Shown here: positions 24,940-32,210 of the stretch, in pieces
Numbering within the stretch: position 1 is the stretch's first letter
Layout of the letters: each line of letters begins with the position of its first letter
Assembly (NCBI RefSeq): GCF_018283645.1
Contig: NZ_JAGSXH010000015.1
Span: 1 to 64,000, forward strand
Source of the DNA: Actinocrinis puniceicyclus
GTDB lineage: Bacteria > Actinomycetota > Actinomycetes > Streptomycetales > Catenulisporaceae
DNA length: 64,000 nt
Direction: 5' to 3'
Made by a program: the position numbers and the translations under genes
The notes under the pieces: generated by a model
Database searches by the model: none
What the model saw: only the letters and a program-made list of their open reading frames with translations
What the model was told of the DNA's origin: nothing

Positions 24940-24945
24940 ATTATG
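24940..24945 (-). promoter_or_regulatory. Possible -10 box for the response regulator
   Basis: On the minus strand CATAAT lies nine bases before the start codon, which would put transcription at or next to the ATG. The surrounding 40 bases are unusually A/T-rich for this genome. Confidence 0.35.
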
Positions 24946-24967
24946 GCACACTCTCTCAGAGTTCTTC

Positions 24968-25264
24968 TTAACAGGTTTGTTCGGTCGGGGGCGGGTTCCA
25001 GAGCGTGTTTGAGAAGCAGCGTCGGACGGGGCCGCGGCGTCTGGCGCGTGCGATCGCAAGGCGGCGCAGCGCGGGGAACGGCTCGTTCTCGGCGTCCGAG
25101 GCGACGGCGCCGAGCAGCGAAGGGCCGAGCAGCACACCGGCGATCATCTCGCCGACGACCGGCGGCTGGCCGGCCCGGCCGATCGCCCAGGACACCAGGC
25201 GGCACACCAGCAGGATCACGACCACGGCGATGAAGAAGCGCGGGGAAAGGACACTGACGCTCAT
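24968..25264 (-). pseudogene. Truncated cation/proton antiporter (N-terminus only)
   Basis: The start overlaps the P450 stop (ATGA). The first 57 residues or so match the beginning of CPA2-type Na+/H+ antiporters: a first membrane helix (FFIAVVVILLVCRLVSW) and the hallmark GQPPVVGEMIAGVLLGPSLLG. After VASDAE the sequence changes to a basic, non-membrane peptide and stops near residue 98, whereas family members have about 400 residues. The break falls next to copy A of the dispersed repeat, so the rest of the gene was lost by recombination or replaced at the repeat. Confidence 0.75.
25007..25064 (+). repeat. Dispersed repeat, copy A
   Basis: 58 bases beginning GTTTGAGAAG and ending GCGATCGCAAGGCGG. 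The match to copy B (45130-45187, opposite strand) is 51 of 58 without gaps. In the minus frame it encodes LRRLAIARARRRGPVRRCFSN, the tail of the truncated antiporter. Confidence 0.7.
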
Positions 25265-26649
25265 CGGCTGCCGTCCTGGGAGGCGAAGTGGGTGGTACAC
25301 AGGCGCAGCCGCCGGGCGTCCCAGACCATGTAGGTGCCCAGGACCAACTGCACGAGGCTGCGCCACACGTCCTCCCAGCGGTCGCGCAGCCGCTGGCGGG
25401 CGAGGCGGAGCGCGGGCGGGCGCTGGGCGTCGGGGTCGGCGCCCAGCGGCAACAGCAGGCACGGTCCCCGGTTGGGCAGCGACCGGCTGTGGTCGGCCGC
25501 GGTGGCCAGCGCGTATCGGCGCAGCACGCGGCGGGCTGCCACCCGCATGGTCAGCGGGGCGACCGCGCGGGCCGGGCAGGGCCGGTTCGCGCCGACCCCG
25601 AACGGGATGTGGCGCAACTGCTCGGCATGGTCGCGCCCCCAGCGGTCCGGATCGAACGCGGCCGCGTCGGGCGCGCCGGAATGGTGGAAGGCGGGATAGT
25701 TGAACAGCAGTACCGAACCGGCCGGGATCGCGGCCTCGCCGAGCGCGATGTCGGCCGAGGTGATCCGGTGCGCGACGCCGAAGAGCGGGTAGACCCGGAG
25801 GGTCTCGTCGATCACCCGGTCGATCAGTCCGGTCTCCTCCGGTTCCTCGCGCAGCCGGCGCTGCAGGTCGGGCCGGGCGGCGAGGGCGAGCAGCAGGTGC
25901 GCCATCGCCTCGGACATCTGCACGACGGCCGTGTTGAAGTACGTGCCCTGCAGGTAGTAGACCTGTTCCGCGTCGTCGAGCGCCGCGGGCAGCGCGTGCG
26001 GGACGGCACCTGAGGCCAGCCTGGCCCGAAGATAGCGGGTGAGCCGGTCGCGCCGGCCCATGTGGCGCAGCCCCGTGCATTTCAGGGCACTGACGACATC
26101 GTCGGCGTTCGTGACGATCAGGTCCCTGGCTTCATCCGGGCACGGCTCGTCGAAGACGACCTCGTAGTAGACCGCGGCCCACAGCGGCATCATCGCGTCG
26201 CGCAGCCGTACCTCCCGGGCTCGGCCGGGACGCTTGTGGGCGGCGAGCCGGTCGAGCTCGCGGTCGGCGCAGCGGGCGACCAGTTCGGCCCATTCGTCCC
26301 GGCGCAGTCTCGTCAGGGTGCTGCGGGTGGTGCGGGCGACGTCGTCATAGCGCGGTCCTGGTTCCAGATGCTCCTGGTGCACTTCGGGGCCTGGAGCCAG
26401 CCAGTACCAGAACAGGTCGGACAGCGCGGCGCCACGGCTGCGGCCGTTCGCCGCGGGATCGGTGTAGAGCCGTTTGAAGTCCTCGACGCCGACGCGGTCG
26501 CCCGGCACCGCGATCCCCTCGTCGCCGTTGATGAGCACGAATATGCGTACTCTGAGTGCCACGACCACTCCCGGCAGCCAGTAGGGCAGGCTCGCCACGG
26601 CGGACACGGCCGCCAACGCCGCGATCCAGGTCAAGCCGGCCGACGTCAT
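25261..26649 (-). CDS. Cytochrome P450, membrane-anchored, atypical
   Basis: 462 residues from ATG 26649, which overlaps the stop of the FMN oxidase (ATGA). A hydrophobic N-terminal helix (about 5-36) suggests membrane attachment, unusual for bacterial P450s. The K-helix DETLRVYPLF, the PERF-like FDPDRW and the heme loop HIPFGVGANRPCPARAV (heme ligand C358) are clear. The I-helix lacks the usual A-G-x-D/E-T; the corresponding stretch reads YLQGTYFNTAVVQMSE. A tail of about 60 residues continues beyond the usual end. It is third in a coupled minus-strand unit with a flavoprotein and an FMN oxidase. No ferredoxin gene is nearby. Substrate unknown. Confidence 0.87.
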   Translation of the reverse strand: MTSAGLTWIAALAAVSAVASLPYWLPGVVVALRVRIFVLINGDEGIAVPGDRVGVEDFKRLYTDPAANGRSRGAALSDLFWYWLAPGPEVHQEHLEPGPRYDDVARTTRSTLTRLRRDEWAELVARCADRELDRLAAHKRPGRAREVRLRDAMMPLWAAVYYEVVFDEPCPDEARDLIVTNADDVVSALKCTGLRHMGRRDRLTRYLRARLASGAVPHALPAALDDAEQVYYLQGTYFNTAVVQMSEAMAHLLLALAARPDLQRRLREEPEETGLIDRVIDETLRVYPLFGVAHRITSADIALGEAAIPAGSVLLFNYPAFHHSGAPDAAAFDPDRWGRDHAEQLRHIPFGVGANRPCPARAVAPLTMRVAARRVLRRYALATAADHSRSLPNRGPCLLLPLGADPDAQRPPALRLARQRLRDRWEDVWRSLVQLVLGTYMVWDARRLRLCTTHFASQDGSR

Positions 26650-27791
26650 CGCGCGCCCGCCTGAGCCGACCGGACCAGGTCGGGTGTCAGATCCTTCACG
26701 CCGCGGGCTCCGCACAGCGCGAGGGTGTGATCGAGCTCCGCGCGCAGCAGTTCGAGCACTCGCAGCGCGCCTTCTTCGCCCGCCACGGCCAGGCCCCACA
26801 CCAGCGGCCGGCCGATGCCCACCGCGGTCGCTCCGAGTGCGAGTGCCTTGACGACGTCGGTGCCGCGCCGCACTCCGCCGTCGAGCAGCACGGGGACCTT
26901 CCGGCCGGCGACCGCGGCGAACTCGGGCAGCAGTTCGATCGTGGCCGGGACGGTGTCGAGCTGGCGGCCGCCGTGATTGGACAGCAGCAGGCCGTCCACG
27001 CCCCGATCCACCGCGATCCGCGCGTCCTCGGGATGCAGCACGCCCTTGAGCAGCACAGGCAGCTTCGTGTGCGCACGCAACCGGTCCACGTCGTCCCAGT
27101 TCAGCTCCGGCGACATACCGATCCGGCGCACCGTGTCCGGCTCATCGCCGCGCAGGTTGCGCAGGTTCTCGCAGGCGAGGCCGGGCGGCAGGTCGTGGAA
27201 CCGGTTGCGCACGTTGCGCTCGTTCACGCCCAGCACGGGCGAGTCCACGGTGACGACGAGGGCGGTGCAGCCGGCCGCGGCGGCCCGCCGGACCAGGGCG
27301 AGGGTGTCCTGCGGATCAGGCTGGAGATACAACTGGAACCACAGGGCCGGGTCTCGGTCGGTCGCGGCCGCACGGGCGGCGGCCGCGACCTCGCGGATGG
27401 CGACGGTGCTCGCCATGCTGGCGATCAGGATCGTGTCCGCGCGAGCCGCCGCGCGTCCGGTCGCGATCTCGCCTTCGGCGCACACCAGACGGTGGAACGC
27501 GGTCGGCGAGACCAGCACCGGCATCGAGGCGCGGGTGCCGAGGATGCTGACCGCCGAATCGCGCTCGGCGGTGCCGCCGAGCACCCGTGGCAGGAGGCTG
27601 AGCCGGGCGAAACCTGCCTCGTTGGCGCGCACGGTCACCTCGTCGCGCGCGCCGCCGGCGATGTAGTCGTAGTGGACCGGGTCGAGGATCCGGCGGGCCC
27701 GGGCCTCGAACTCGCGCACCGTCAGGAGGTCCTCGAGCGCGCCCGGGGGCTCTTCGGTCCGGGGAGTCGTCGTGCGCCGGGGAGCGCTCAC
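26646..27791 (-). CDS. FMN-dependent alpha-hydroxy acid oxidase/dehydrogenase
   Basis: 381 residues; the GTG start overlaps the stop of the flavoprotein gene (GTGA). The lactate/mandelate/glycolate oxidase family is evident: DYIAGGARDEVTVRAN near residue 45, PVLVSPTAFHRLV, WFQLYLQPDP, VTVDSPVLGVNERN, LLKGVLHPEDA (FMN-binding Lys), the catalytic histidine in LSNHGGRQLDTVPA (near 260) and phosphate-binding VLLDGGVRRGTDVVKAL. It oxidises an L-2-hydroxy acid to the 2-oxo acid. Partners in the same unit suggest a dedicated oxidative pathway rather than central lactate use. Confidence 0.92.
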   Translation of the reverse strand: MSAPRRTTTPRTEEPPGALEDLLTVREFEARARRILDPVHYDYIAGGARDEVTVRANEAGFARLSLLPRVLGGTAERDSAVSILGTRASMPVLVSPTAFHRLVCAEGEIATGRAAARADTILIASMASTVAIREVAAAARAAATDRDPALWFQLYLQPDPQDTLALVRRAAAAGCTALVVTVDSPVLGVNERNVRNRFHDLPPGLACENLRNLRGDEPDTVRRIGMSPELNWDDVDRLRAHTKLPVLLKGVLHPEDARIAVDRGVDGLLLSNHGGRQLDTVPATIELLPEFAAVAGRKVPVLLDGGVRRGTDVVKALALGATAVGIGRPLVWGLAVAGEEGALRVLELLRAELDHTLALCGARGVKDLTPDLVRSAQAGAR

Positions 27792-29383
27792 CAGGCCACC
27801 GCCTTCTCGAGGAAGGCCACGAGCGGAGCGCGGTGCGTGCGCTCGTCGTCCCACTGGTTTTCCAGGTTCTCGGCGAGGTGGTGTTCGGCCGCAACGTCGC
27901 CGTCGCGGTAGACGCGTACGACCGGGTGCAGGTAGGCGGCGTCGTGCGCCTGCCCGGCGTCGTTCTGTGCGGCGCGGCGCAGCGTGATGTCGAAGGGGTC
28001 GACGCGGTCGTGGTCGGGACCGTATTCCAGGGTGACAGCGACCATCAGGGATTCGGCGGGCAGCCCGTTGCCGGGTTCGCCGAGGCCGCCGTCGAGCGCA
28101 TAGCCGACCGGCACCTCCTCCAGGTAGTACGCGTCGCCGTCCTGCGGGATCAGCAGCATGTCCGACATCACGCCGAACTGCTGCCAGAGCGCGGAACTGC
28201 GGTTGACCCGCGCGAGTACCGCGTCGGCCAGCGCCGCCGGCTCGGGCGGCAGGACCCGGTGCGGCCAGGCAGCGCCGTACCCGCGCTGCTCGAGGATCCG
28301 GGCCAGGGCCCGCACGGTGTAGCGGAAGCCGTGGATGAAACCCGAGGTGGCCTTCTTGAAGTCGCGCTGCTGCATCAGCGTGCCGGCGAAGTACAGGCCT
28401 GGCACGTTCACCGACTCGTACGCGGAGGTCAGCTCGGCGAACCGGTCGTTGATCACGAGCTTCGGCAGGCACCCGTCGGCGAAGGGCGCGGCGTCGAGCC
28501 GGAAGCCGGTGCAGCACACGATCCGGTCGTAATACAGCTCCTTGACGACCTCGTCGGCCCGGGCGAAGGAGAAGCGGACCTGGAACCCGCCTTCGGGGCG
28601 CGCGACGATGCTCTGGACCGAGCCGTCCAGGATCGCGTTCTGCGACTTGAGCTGGTAGGTGTCGAGGAAGTTGTTGTTGACCGCGCGCAGGTGGCCGACG
28701 TAGTGGCTCTGCCAGGCCAGCCGGAGCGAGTGCGGGCCGGCGACGTGGATGACCGCGGCCTTCTCGATGAGGTTGTCGGCGGTCTCGAAGGCGGAGTTGC
28801 CCTTGCCCAGGATGAGCACTCGCTGATCGGTGAACCCGGCCGGGTCGACCGGCATCGTCGCGTACTGCTCGGCGTGCTCGATGCCGGGGATCGGCGGGAT
28901 GTAGGGCGCGCTGACGCCGCTGGCGACGATGACGACGCCGGCGCGGTAGCGGGTACCGTCGGCGGCCGTCACGACGAACTCGCCGCCCGGTTCCGGCCGC
29001 TCGACGCGCACCGCGCGGGTGTTGTAGCGCACCCGCAGACCGAGCGCCGCGGCGAAGTCCGCGAGATAGCGGCGGAAGTCGTCGGCGGGCGGGAAATAGC
29101 GCTCGCTGTAGCGGGTGAACAGGAGTTCGGGATCCGGGCTGAGCAGGGAGTTCCAGTCCATCCGGAGGTTTAGCTCGGGATCTTGGGTGCCGGTGTGCCG
29201 CTTGTTGTTGGAGATCATGGTGCGGTGGCGGGGGAACGTGGCGAAGAATTCCCCGGGCGCGGGTCCGGCCTCCAGCACCGCGTAGTCGCGGCCCGCCTCA
29301 TGCAGATGGCCGGCGAGTTGCAGGCCCGCCGGGCCCGCGCCGATGACGAGGTGGCTGTAGTCGGCCGCTGTGGGTGCGGTCAT
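27788..29383 (-). CDS. FAD/NAD(P)-binding monooxygenase-like flavoprotein
   Basis: 531 residues; ATG 29383 follows CCGGAGGTCAGC. The FAD Rossmann motif is VIGAGPAGLQLAG (near 13-25) and the second dinucleotide motif is VLILGKGNSAFETADNL (near 195). The stretch FFATFPRHRTMISNNKRHTG resembles the FOXRED2-like branch of flavin monooxygenases. The ATG-like motif VPGLYFAGTLMQ lies near 340. The last 150 residues are less typical. It is first in the four-gene unit (flavoprotein, FMN oxidase, P450, antiporter remnant) with overlapping stops and starts, so all are made from one message. The substrate is unknown. Confidence 0.87.
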   Translation of the reverse strand: MTAPTAADYSHLVIGAGPAGLQLAGHLHEAGRDYAVLEAGPAPGEFFATFPRHRTMISNNKRHTGTQDPELNLRMDWNSLLSPDPELLFTRYSERYFPPADDFRRYLADFAAALGLRVRYNTRAVRVERPEPGGEFVVTAADGTRYRAGVVIVASGVSAPYIPPIPGIEHAEQYATMPVDPAGFTDQRVLILGKGNSAFETADNLIEKAAVIHVAGPHSLRLAWQSHYVGHLRAVNNNFLDTYQLKSQNAILDGSVQSIVARPEGGFQVRFSFARADEVVKELYYDRIVCCTGFRLDAAPFADGCLPKLVINDRFAELTSAYESVNVPGLYFAGTLMQQRDFKKATSGFIHGFRYTVRALARILEQRGYGAAWPHRVLPPEPAALADAVLARVNRSSALWQQFGVMSDMLLIPQDGDAYYLEEVPVGYALDGGLGEPGNGLPAESLMVAVTLEYGPDHDRVDPFDITLRRAAQNDAGQAHDAAYLHPVVRVYRDGDVAAEHHLAENLENQWDDERTHRAPLVAFLEKAVAW

Positions 29384-29654
29384 GCTGACCTCCGGAGTGG
29401 GCAGTCGAGGTGGGTGGAGCCTCGGTCCACTCCTGAGGATCGCGCGGGAAAATCAGACCTTTCTTAGAACGCTGCGGTAGGCCGGGAGCCCATCTGCGGA
29501 CCGGCCGCGGCTGGAGTGGTCGGCGTCGGCGGGCGCGAAAAGCAATCCGATGAACGAAGCTCTGTGGCCGTTGCTCTGATCAGGCCTCTTACCGTGCGGC
29601 AGCGGACACCAGCCTCGACAGCCCTCGACGCAAGACCACGGGAGGGAACGACCT

Positions 29655-29791
29655 ATGGATCCGCTCAAGCACTCCGCCGCACGGCTGAGATAGTGGCCGG
29701 TGTTCTGGCTGCCGCGGTCGCGCCCTTGGCCGGGCTTCCCGCCGCGCCTGCGGACGCCGCCCCCGATCACGGTCAGCTTCGATCATCTTGA
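29655..29791 (+). pseudogene. Frameshifted small secreted protein
   Basis: ATG 29655 has an excellent ribosome site (GGAGGGAACGACCT) but runs only 12 codons (MDPLKHSAARLR) to a TAG. The next frame from codon 6 onward reads LRRTAEIVAGVLAAAVAPLAG and ends in APADAA, a textbook export signal, and stops 11 residues later. A single-base change near 29672 would join the two. Either a frameshift inactivated a secreted protein or the short remnant is decaying. The region upstream of tRNA-Pro holds other debris. Confidence 0.45.
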
Positions 29792-29845
29792 AGCGCTGTT
29801 GGTCGGCCCGGTCGTTGTACTGCGCTGCTGTAATCCCGATGTCAC

Positions 29846-30076
29846 CTACGGGTGCGGCGCGATCGCGAGCACCGTGATGACCGCAACTTCCCTGCCGTTC
29901 GCCGTCTCGTTCGGCCCGTACATCCAGAAGATGCGCCACGCGCTCGGCGTCTTGTTTCCGACGTATGAGTCCCAGGCCTTTGCCTTAGGGAGGCCGGGGA
30001 AGTTGTCGTACTGGTGGGAGTGCAAGCCCGGGTACCGTGGTTCCTGCTCCAGTAGGGCTAGCGCTCCCTGTACCTT
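29846..30076 (-). pseudogene. C-terminal fragment of a toxin-like small protein
   Basis: A 76-codon open segment after an in-frame TAG, beginning KVQGALALLEQEPRYPGLHS and ending ITVLAIAPHP before a TAG stop. The layout (helix, basic loop, SAWRIFWMYGP strand, VLAIxPHP end) matches small RelE/ParE-like proteins I remember from actinomycetes. There is no start codon with a ribosome site in the fragment. It looks like a truncated toxin-type gene left by an old element next to tRNA-Pro. Confidence 0.45.
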
Positions 30077-30115
30077 CTATTCTCGCTCAGGAGCGTGCGC
30101 GTCCTGCTTCCGGTG

Positions 30116-30152
30116 TTCGCCCCGTCGCGGGCCGAGACGTCGACGGGGCGAA
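30116..30152. other. Perfect 12-bp inverted repeat
   Basis: TTCGCCCCGTCG (30116-30127) and CGACGGGGCGAA (30141-30152) flank 13 bases. It could be a terminator for the toxin-like fragment's lost transcript or an element end; no T-tract follows on either strand. Confidence 0.4.
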
Positions 30153-30263
30153 GACAGGAGGAGACGGTTCGGGCGGCGACGGGCTGCACCCGGCCGAAGG
30201 TCGGGTGCCTTGATGCTGGCAACGTGTAGCGACTGCTGTACTTCGCTGCTGTACGGACAAGAA

Positions 30264-30298
30264 AGAGGCCGGTAACCACCAACTGGTTACCGGCCTCT
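30264..30298 (-). terminator. Terminator of tRNA-Pro
   Basis: A perfect 15-base stem, AGAGGCCGGTAACCA with TGGTTACCGGCCTCT, around five bases, followed on the minus strand by TTTCTTG. It starts eight bases after the tRNA end. Confidence 0.85.
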
Positions 30299-30305
30299 AA
30301 CAGCG

Positions 30306-30379
30306 TCGGGGTGGCGGGATTTGAACCCACGACCTCTTCGTCCCGAACGAAGCGCGCTGCCAAGCTGCGCTACACCCCG
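30306..30379 (-). tRNA. tRNA-Pro (anticodon CGG)
   Basis: 74 bases on the minus strand. Acceptor CGGGGTG/CACCCCG with discriminator A, D-loop AGCTTGGCA, anticodon loop TTCGGGA (anticodon CGG) in a CTTCG/CGAAG stem, T-loop TTCAAAT. CCA is not encoded. It reads CCG codons. Confidence 0.95.
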
Positions 30380-30463
30380 GAAGTGCTTGCCCAGTCTAGC
30401 CGAGTTGAGGCGGATCGTGGAAATCCTTTGGCGGGCGGTCTGCTTCGATGACGGAACGGCTGG

Positions 30464-31528
30464 TCAGCCGGCGCGTGGGAGCAGCGTAATCAGCGATGCC
30501 TCGGGGGGGCAGGCGAAGCGTACCGGGGCGTACCGGGACGCTCCGCAGCCGGCGGAGACGTGCAGATGGGCCGTATTACCGCCGACCGCGTGGGTGTGCA
30601 GGCCCTTCGCTCGGGCACGGTCGAGGTCGCAGTTCGTCACGAGGGCGCCGTAGAACGGGACGCACAGTTGGCCGCCGTGGGTATGGCCGGCGAGGATGAG
30701 CGGGACGCCTTCGGTGGTCATCGCGTCGAGAACGCGCAGGTAAGGAGCGTGAGTGACGCCGATCGTCAGATCCCTGCCCGCCCCGCCGCTCGTCGTCCTC
30801 GTACGTCCTGCGCTGTGGCCGATGCCTTGGCGTCCGGCGCCCTCGTCTTGGCCCTCGTGCGTAGCGCTGTCCTGTCCGACGCTGCGCCGGTCGCCGCTAT
30901 GCGGCACCGGCTGCTCCTCATGGGCATCGCCATCCGGCCCCGCCTTGGCGGGGTAGCGGTCGCGACGCACGTGGGGGTCGTCGACCCCGACGAAGTCGAG
31001 GCTGAGGCCGCGGCCAGGCAGGTCGAGCGTGCTGCGGGCGTTGGTCAGGTCGAGCCAGCCCGCCTTGGTGAACGCGGCCTGCAACGCCGGCCAGTCGTTC
31101 TCGGCGCGCTTGCGGCGCGGGGCGTGCGAGCGGTCGCCGTGGCGTAGGTACTTGGCCGGGTTGAGACGGCTGGCCTGGTAGTAGTCGTTAGAGCCGAGCA
31201 CGAACACGCCGGGTAGCGCAGTGAGCGGTTCCAAGGTGTCGATGACCTCGGGGACCGCGTCCGGATGAGACAGATTGTCTCCCGTGTTGACCACCAGGTC
31301 CGGCTGCAACTCGGCCAGGGACCGCAGCCAGGCCTGCTTCCGTCGCTGACCGGGAACCATGTGGATGTCCGAGACCTGCAGAATGCGCAGCGGCTGCTCG
31401 CCCGGGTCGAGCAGCGGAATACTGAAGCGCCGCAGCCGGTAGAGGTTCACCTCGACGCCCGCCGCGTAGGCGACTGCGGCGGTTCCGGCGGCCATGATGC
31501 CCAGCGGGATGGAGAACGATCGGCGCAC
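30464..31528 (-). CDS. Metallophosphoesterase, membrane-anchored (YkuE-like)
   Basis: 354 residues. An N-terminal hydrophobic helix (about 6-24) anchors it or exports it. The metallophosphatase motifs appear in order: VSDIHMV, VVNTGDNLSH, LGSNDYY, GVTHAPYL, AGHTHGGQL. Between the fourth strand (VGVDDPHV) and the THAP motif there is an insert of about 65 polar residues that most relatives lack. The family hydrolyses phosphomono- or diesters, in some cases of lipid A-like or isoprenoid substrates; the substrate here is unknown. In mycobacteria a similar gene (Rv3683) sits beside ponA2, as here. Confidence 0.87.
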   Translation of the reverse strand: MRRSFSIPLGIMAAGTAAVAYAAGVEVNLYRLRRFSIPLLDPGEQPLRILQVSDIHMVPGQRRKQAWLRSLAELQPDLVVNTGDNLSHPDAVPEVIDTLEPLTALPGVFVLGSNDYYQASRLNPAKYLRHGDRSHAPRRKRAENDWPALQAAFTKAGWLDLTNARSTLDLPGRGLSLDFVGVDDPHVRRDRYPAKAGPDGDAHEEQPVPHSGDRRSVGQDSATHEGQDEGAGRQGIGHSAGRTRTTSGGAGRDLTIGVTHAPYLRVLDAMTTEGVPLILAGHTHGGQLCVPFYGALVTNCDLDRARAKGLHTHAVGGNTAHLHVSAGCGASRYAPVRFACPPEASLITLLPRAG

Positions 31529-31639
31529 CCGCTGAGTCTACCGGCGGCGCCGGGGCCCCAGGCCGGTATGTGCGCCGAATGATCCGCGGGAGGCATAACC
31601 GTCGTGCGCGGCGGCGGGGCTCCGTGCCACCCTAGGGCC

Positions 31640-32095
31640 ATGACCACGACGCTCAAGGACCAGCTGCGCGCAGACCTGACCACCGCCATCAAGGGCCGCG
31701 ACGAGTTGCGGACCGCGGCACTGCGGATGGCGCTGACCGCGATCACGAACGAAGAGGTCGCCGGGGTCGCGGCGCGCGCGCTCTCGGACACCGAGACGGT
31801 CACGGTGCTCACGCGCGAGGTGAAGAAGCGGCGCGAGGCCGCGGAAGCTTTCGAGGGGGCGGGACGGGCCGAGCAGGCTTCGCGCGAGCGAGCCGAGGGC
31901 GAGGTGCTTTCCTCCTATCTGCCTGCGCAGCTCTCGGACGAGGAAGTGAACGCCATCGTCGCGGAAGCGATCGCGCAGACCGGTGCGGTCGGCCCGAAGT
32001 CGATGGGCGTCGTGATGAAGGTCGTCACGCCGAAGATCGCCGGGCGGGCCGACGGCAGGCGGGTCGCGGCCGCGGTCAAGGCCGCGCTCGGGTAG
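31640..32095 (+). CDS. GatB/YqeY domain protein
   Basis: 151 residues from ATG 31640. The YqeY signature is clear: LKDQLRADLTTAIKGRDEL, AITNEE, then LSSYLPAQLSDEEVNAIVAEAI and MGVVMKVVTPKIAGRADGRRV. YqeY shares the tRNA-binding tail domain of GatB and may help tRNA amidation or turnover, but its role is not settled. It converges with the penicillin-binding protein gene across a strong shared terminator. Confidence 0.93.
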   Translation: MTTTLKDQLRADLTTAIKGRDELRTAALRMALTAITNEEVAGVAARALSDTETVTVLTREVKKRREAAEAFEGAGRAEQASRERAEGEVLSSYLPAQLSDEEVNAIVAEAIAQTGAVGPKSMGVVMKVVTPKIAGRADGRRVAAAVKAALG

Positions 32096-32144
32096 CGCAC
32101 TGCCGGAGTAGAAGCCACCGAGCTGAACGTTGCTTGACCGAAAA

Positions 32145-32188
32145 CGGCGGCGGGGAGCGGATCCGACTGGACCCGCTCCCCGCCGCCG
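32145..32188. terminator. Bidirectional terminator
   Basis: A perfect 16-base stem, CGGCGGCGGGGAGCGG with CCGCTCCCCGCCGCCG, around 12 bases. Read on the minus strand it is followed by TTTTCGG; on the plus strand the upstream AAAA serves the same transcript. It separates convergent YqeY and PBP genes. Confidence 0.85.
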
Positions 32189-32210
32189 CGTCCGTACGGT
32201 GATTACCCGG

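Noticed and set aside
26556-27911. 451-codon plus-strand frame opposite the FMN oxidase.
   Set aside because: Low-complexity Arg/Gln/His/Gly antisense translation; the minus-strand enzyme is certain.
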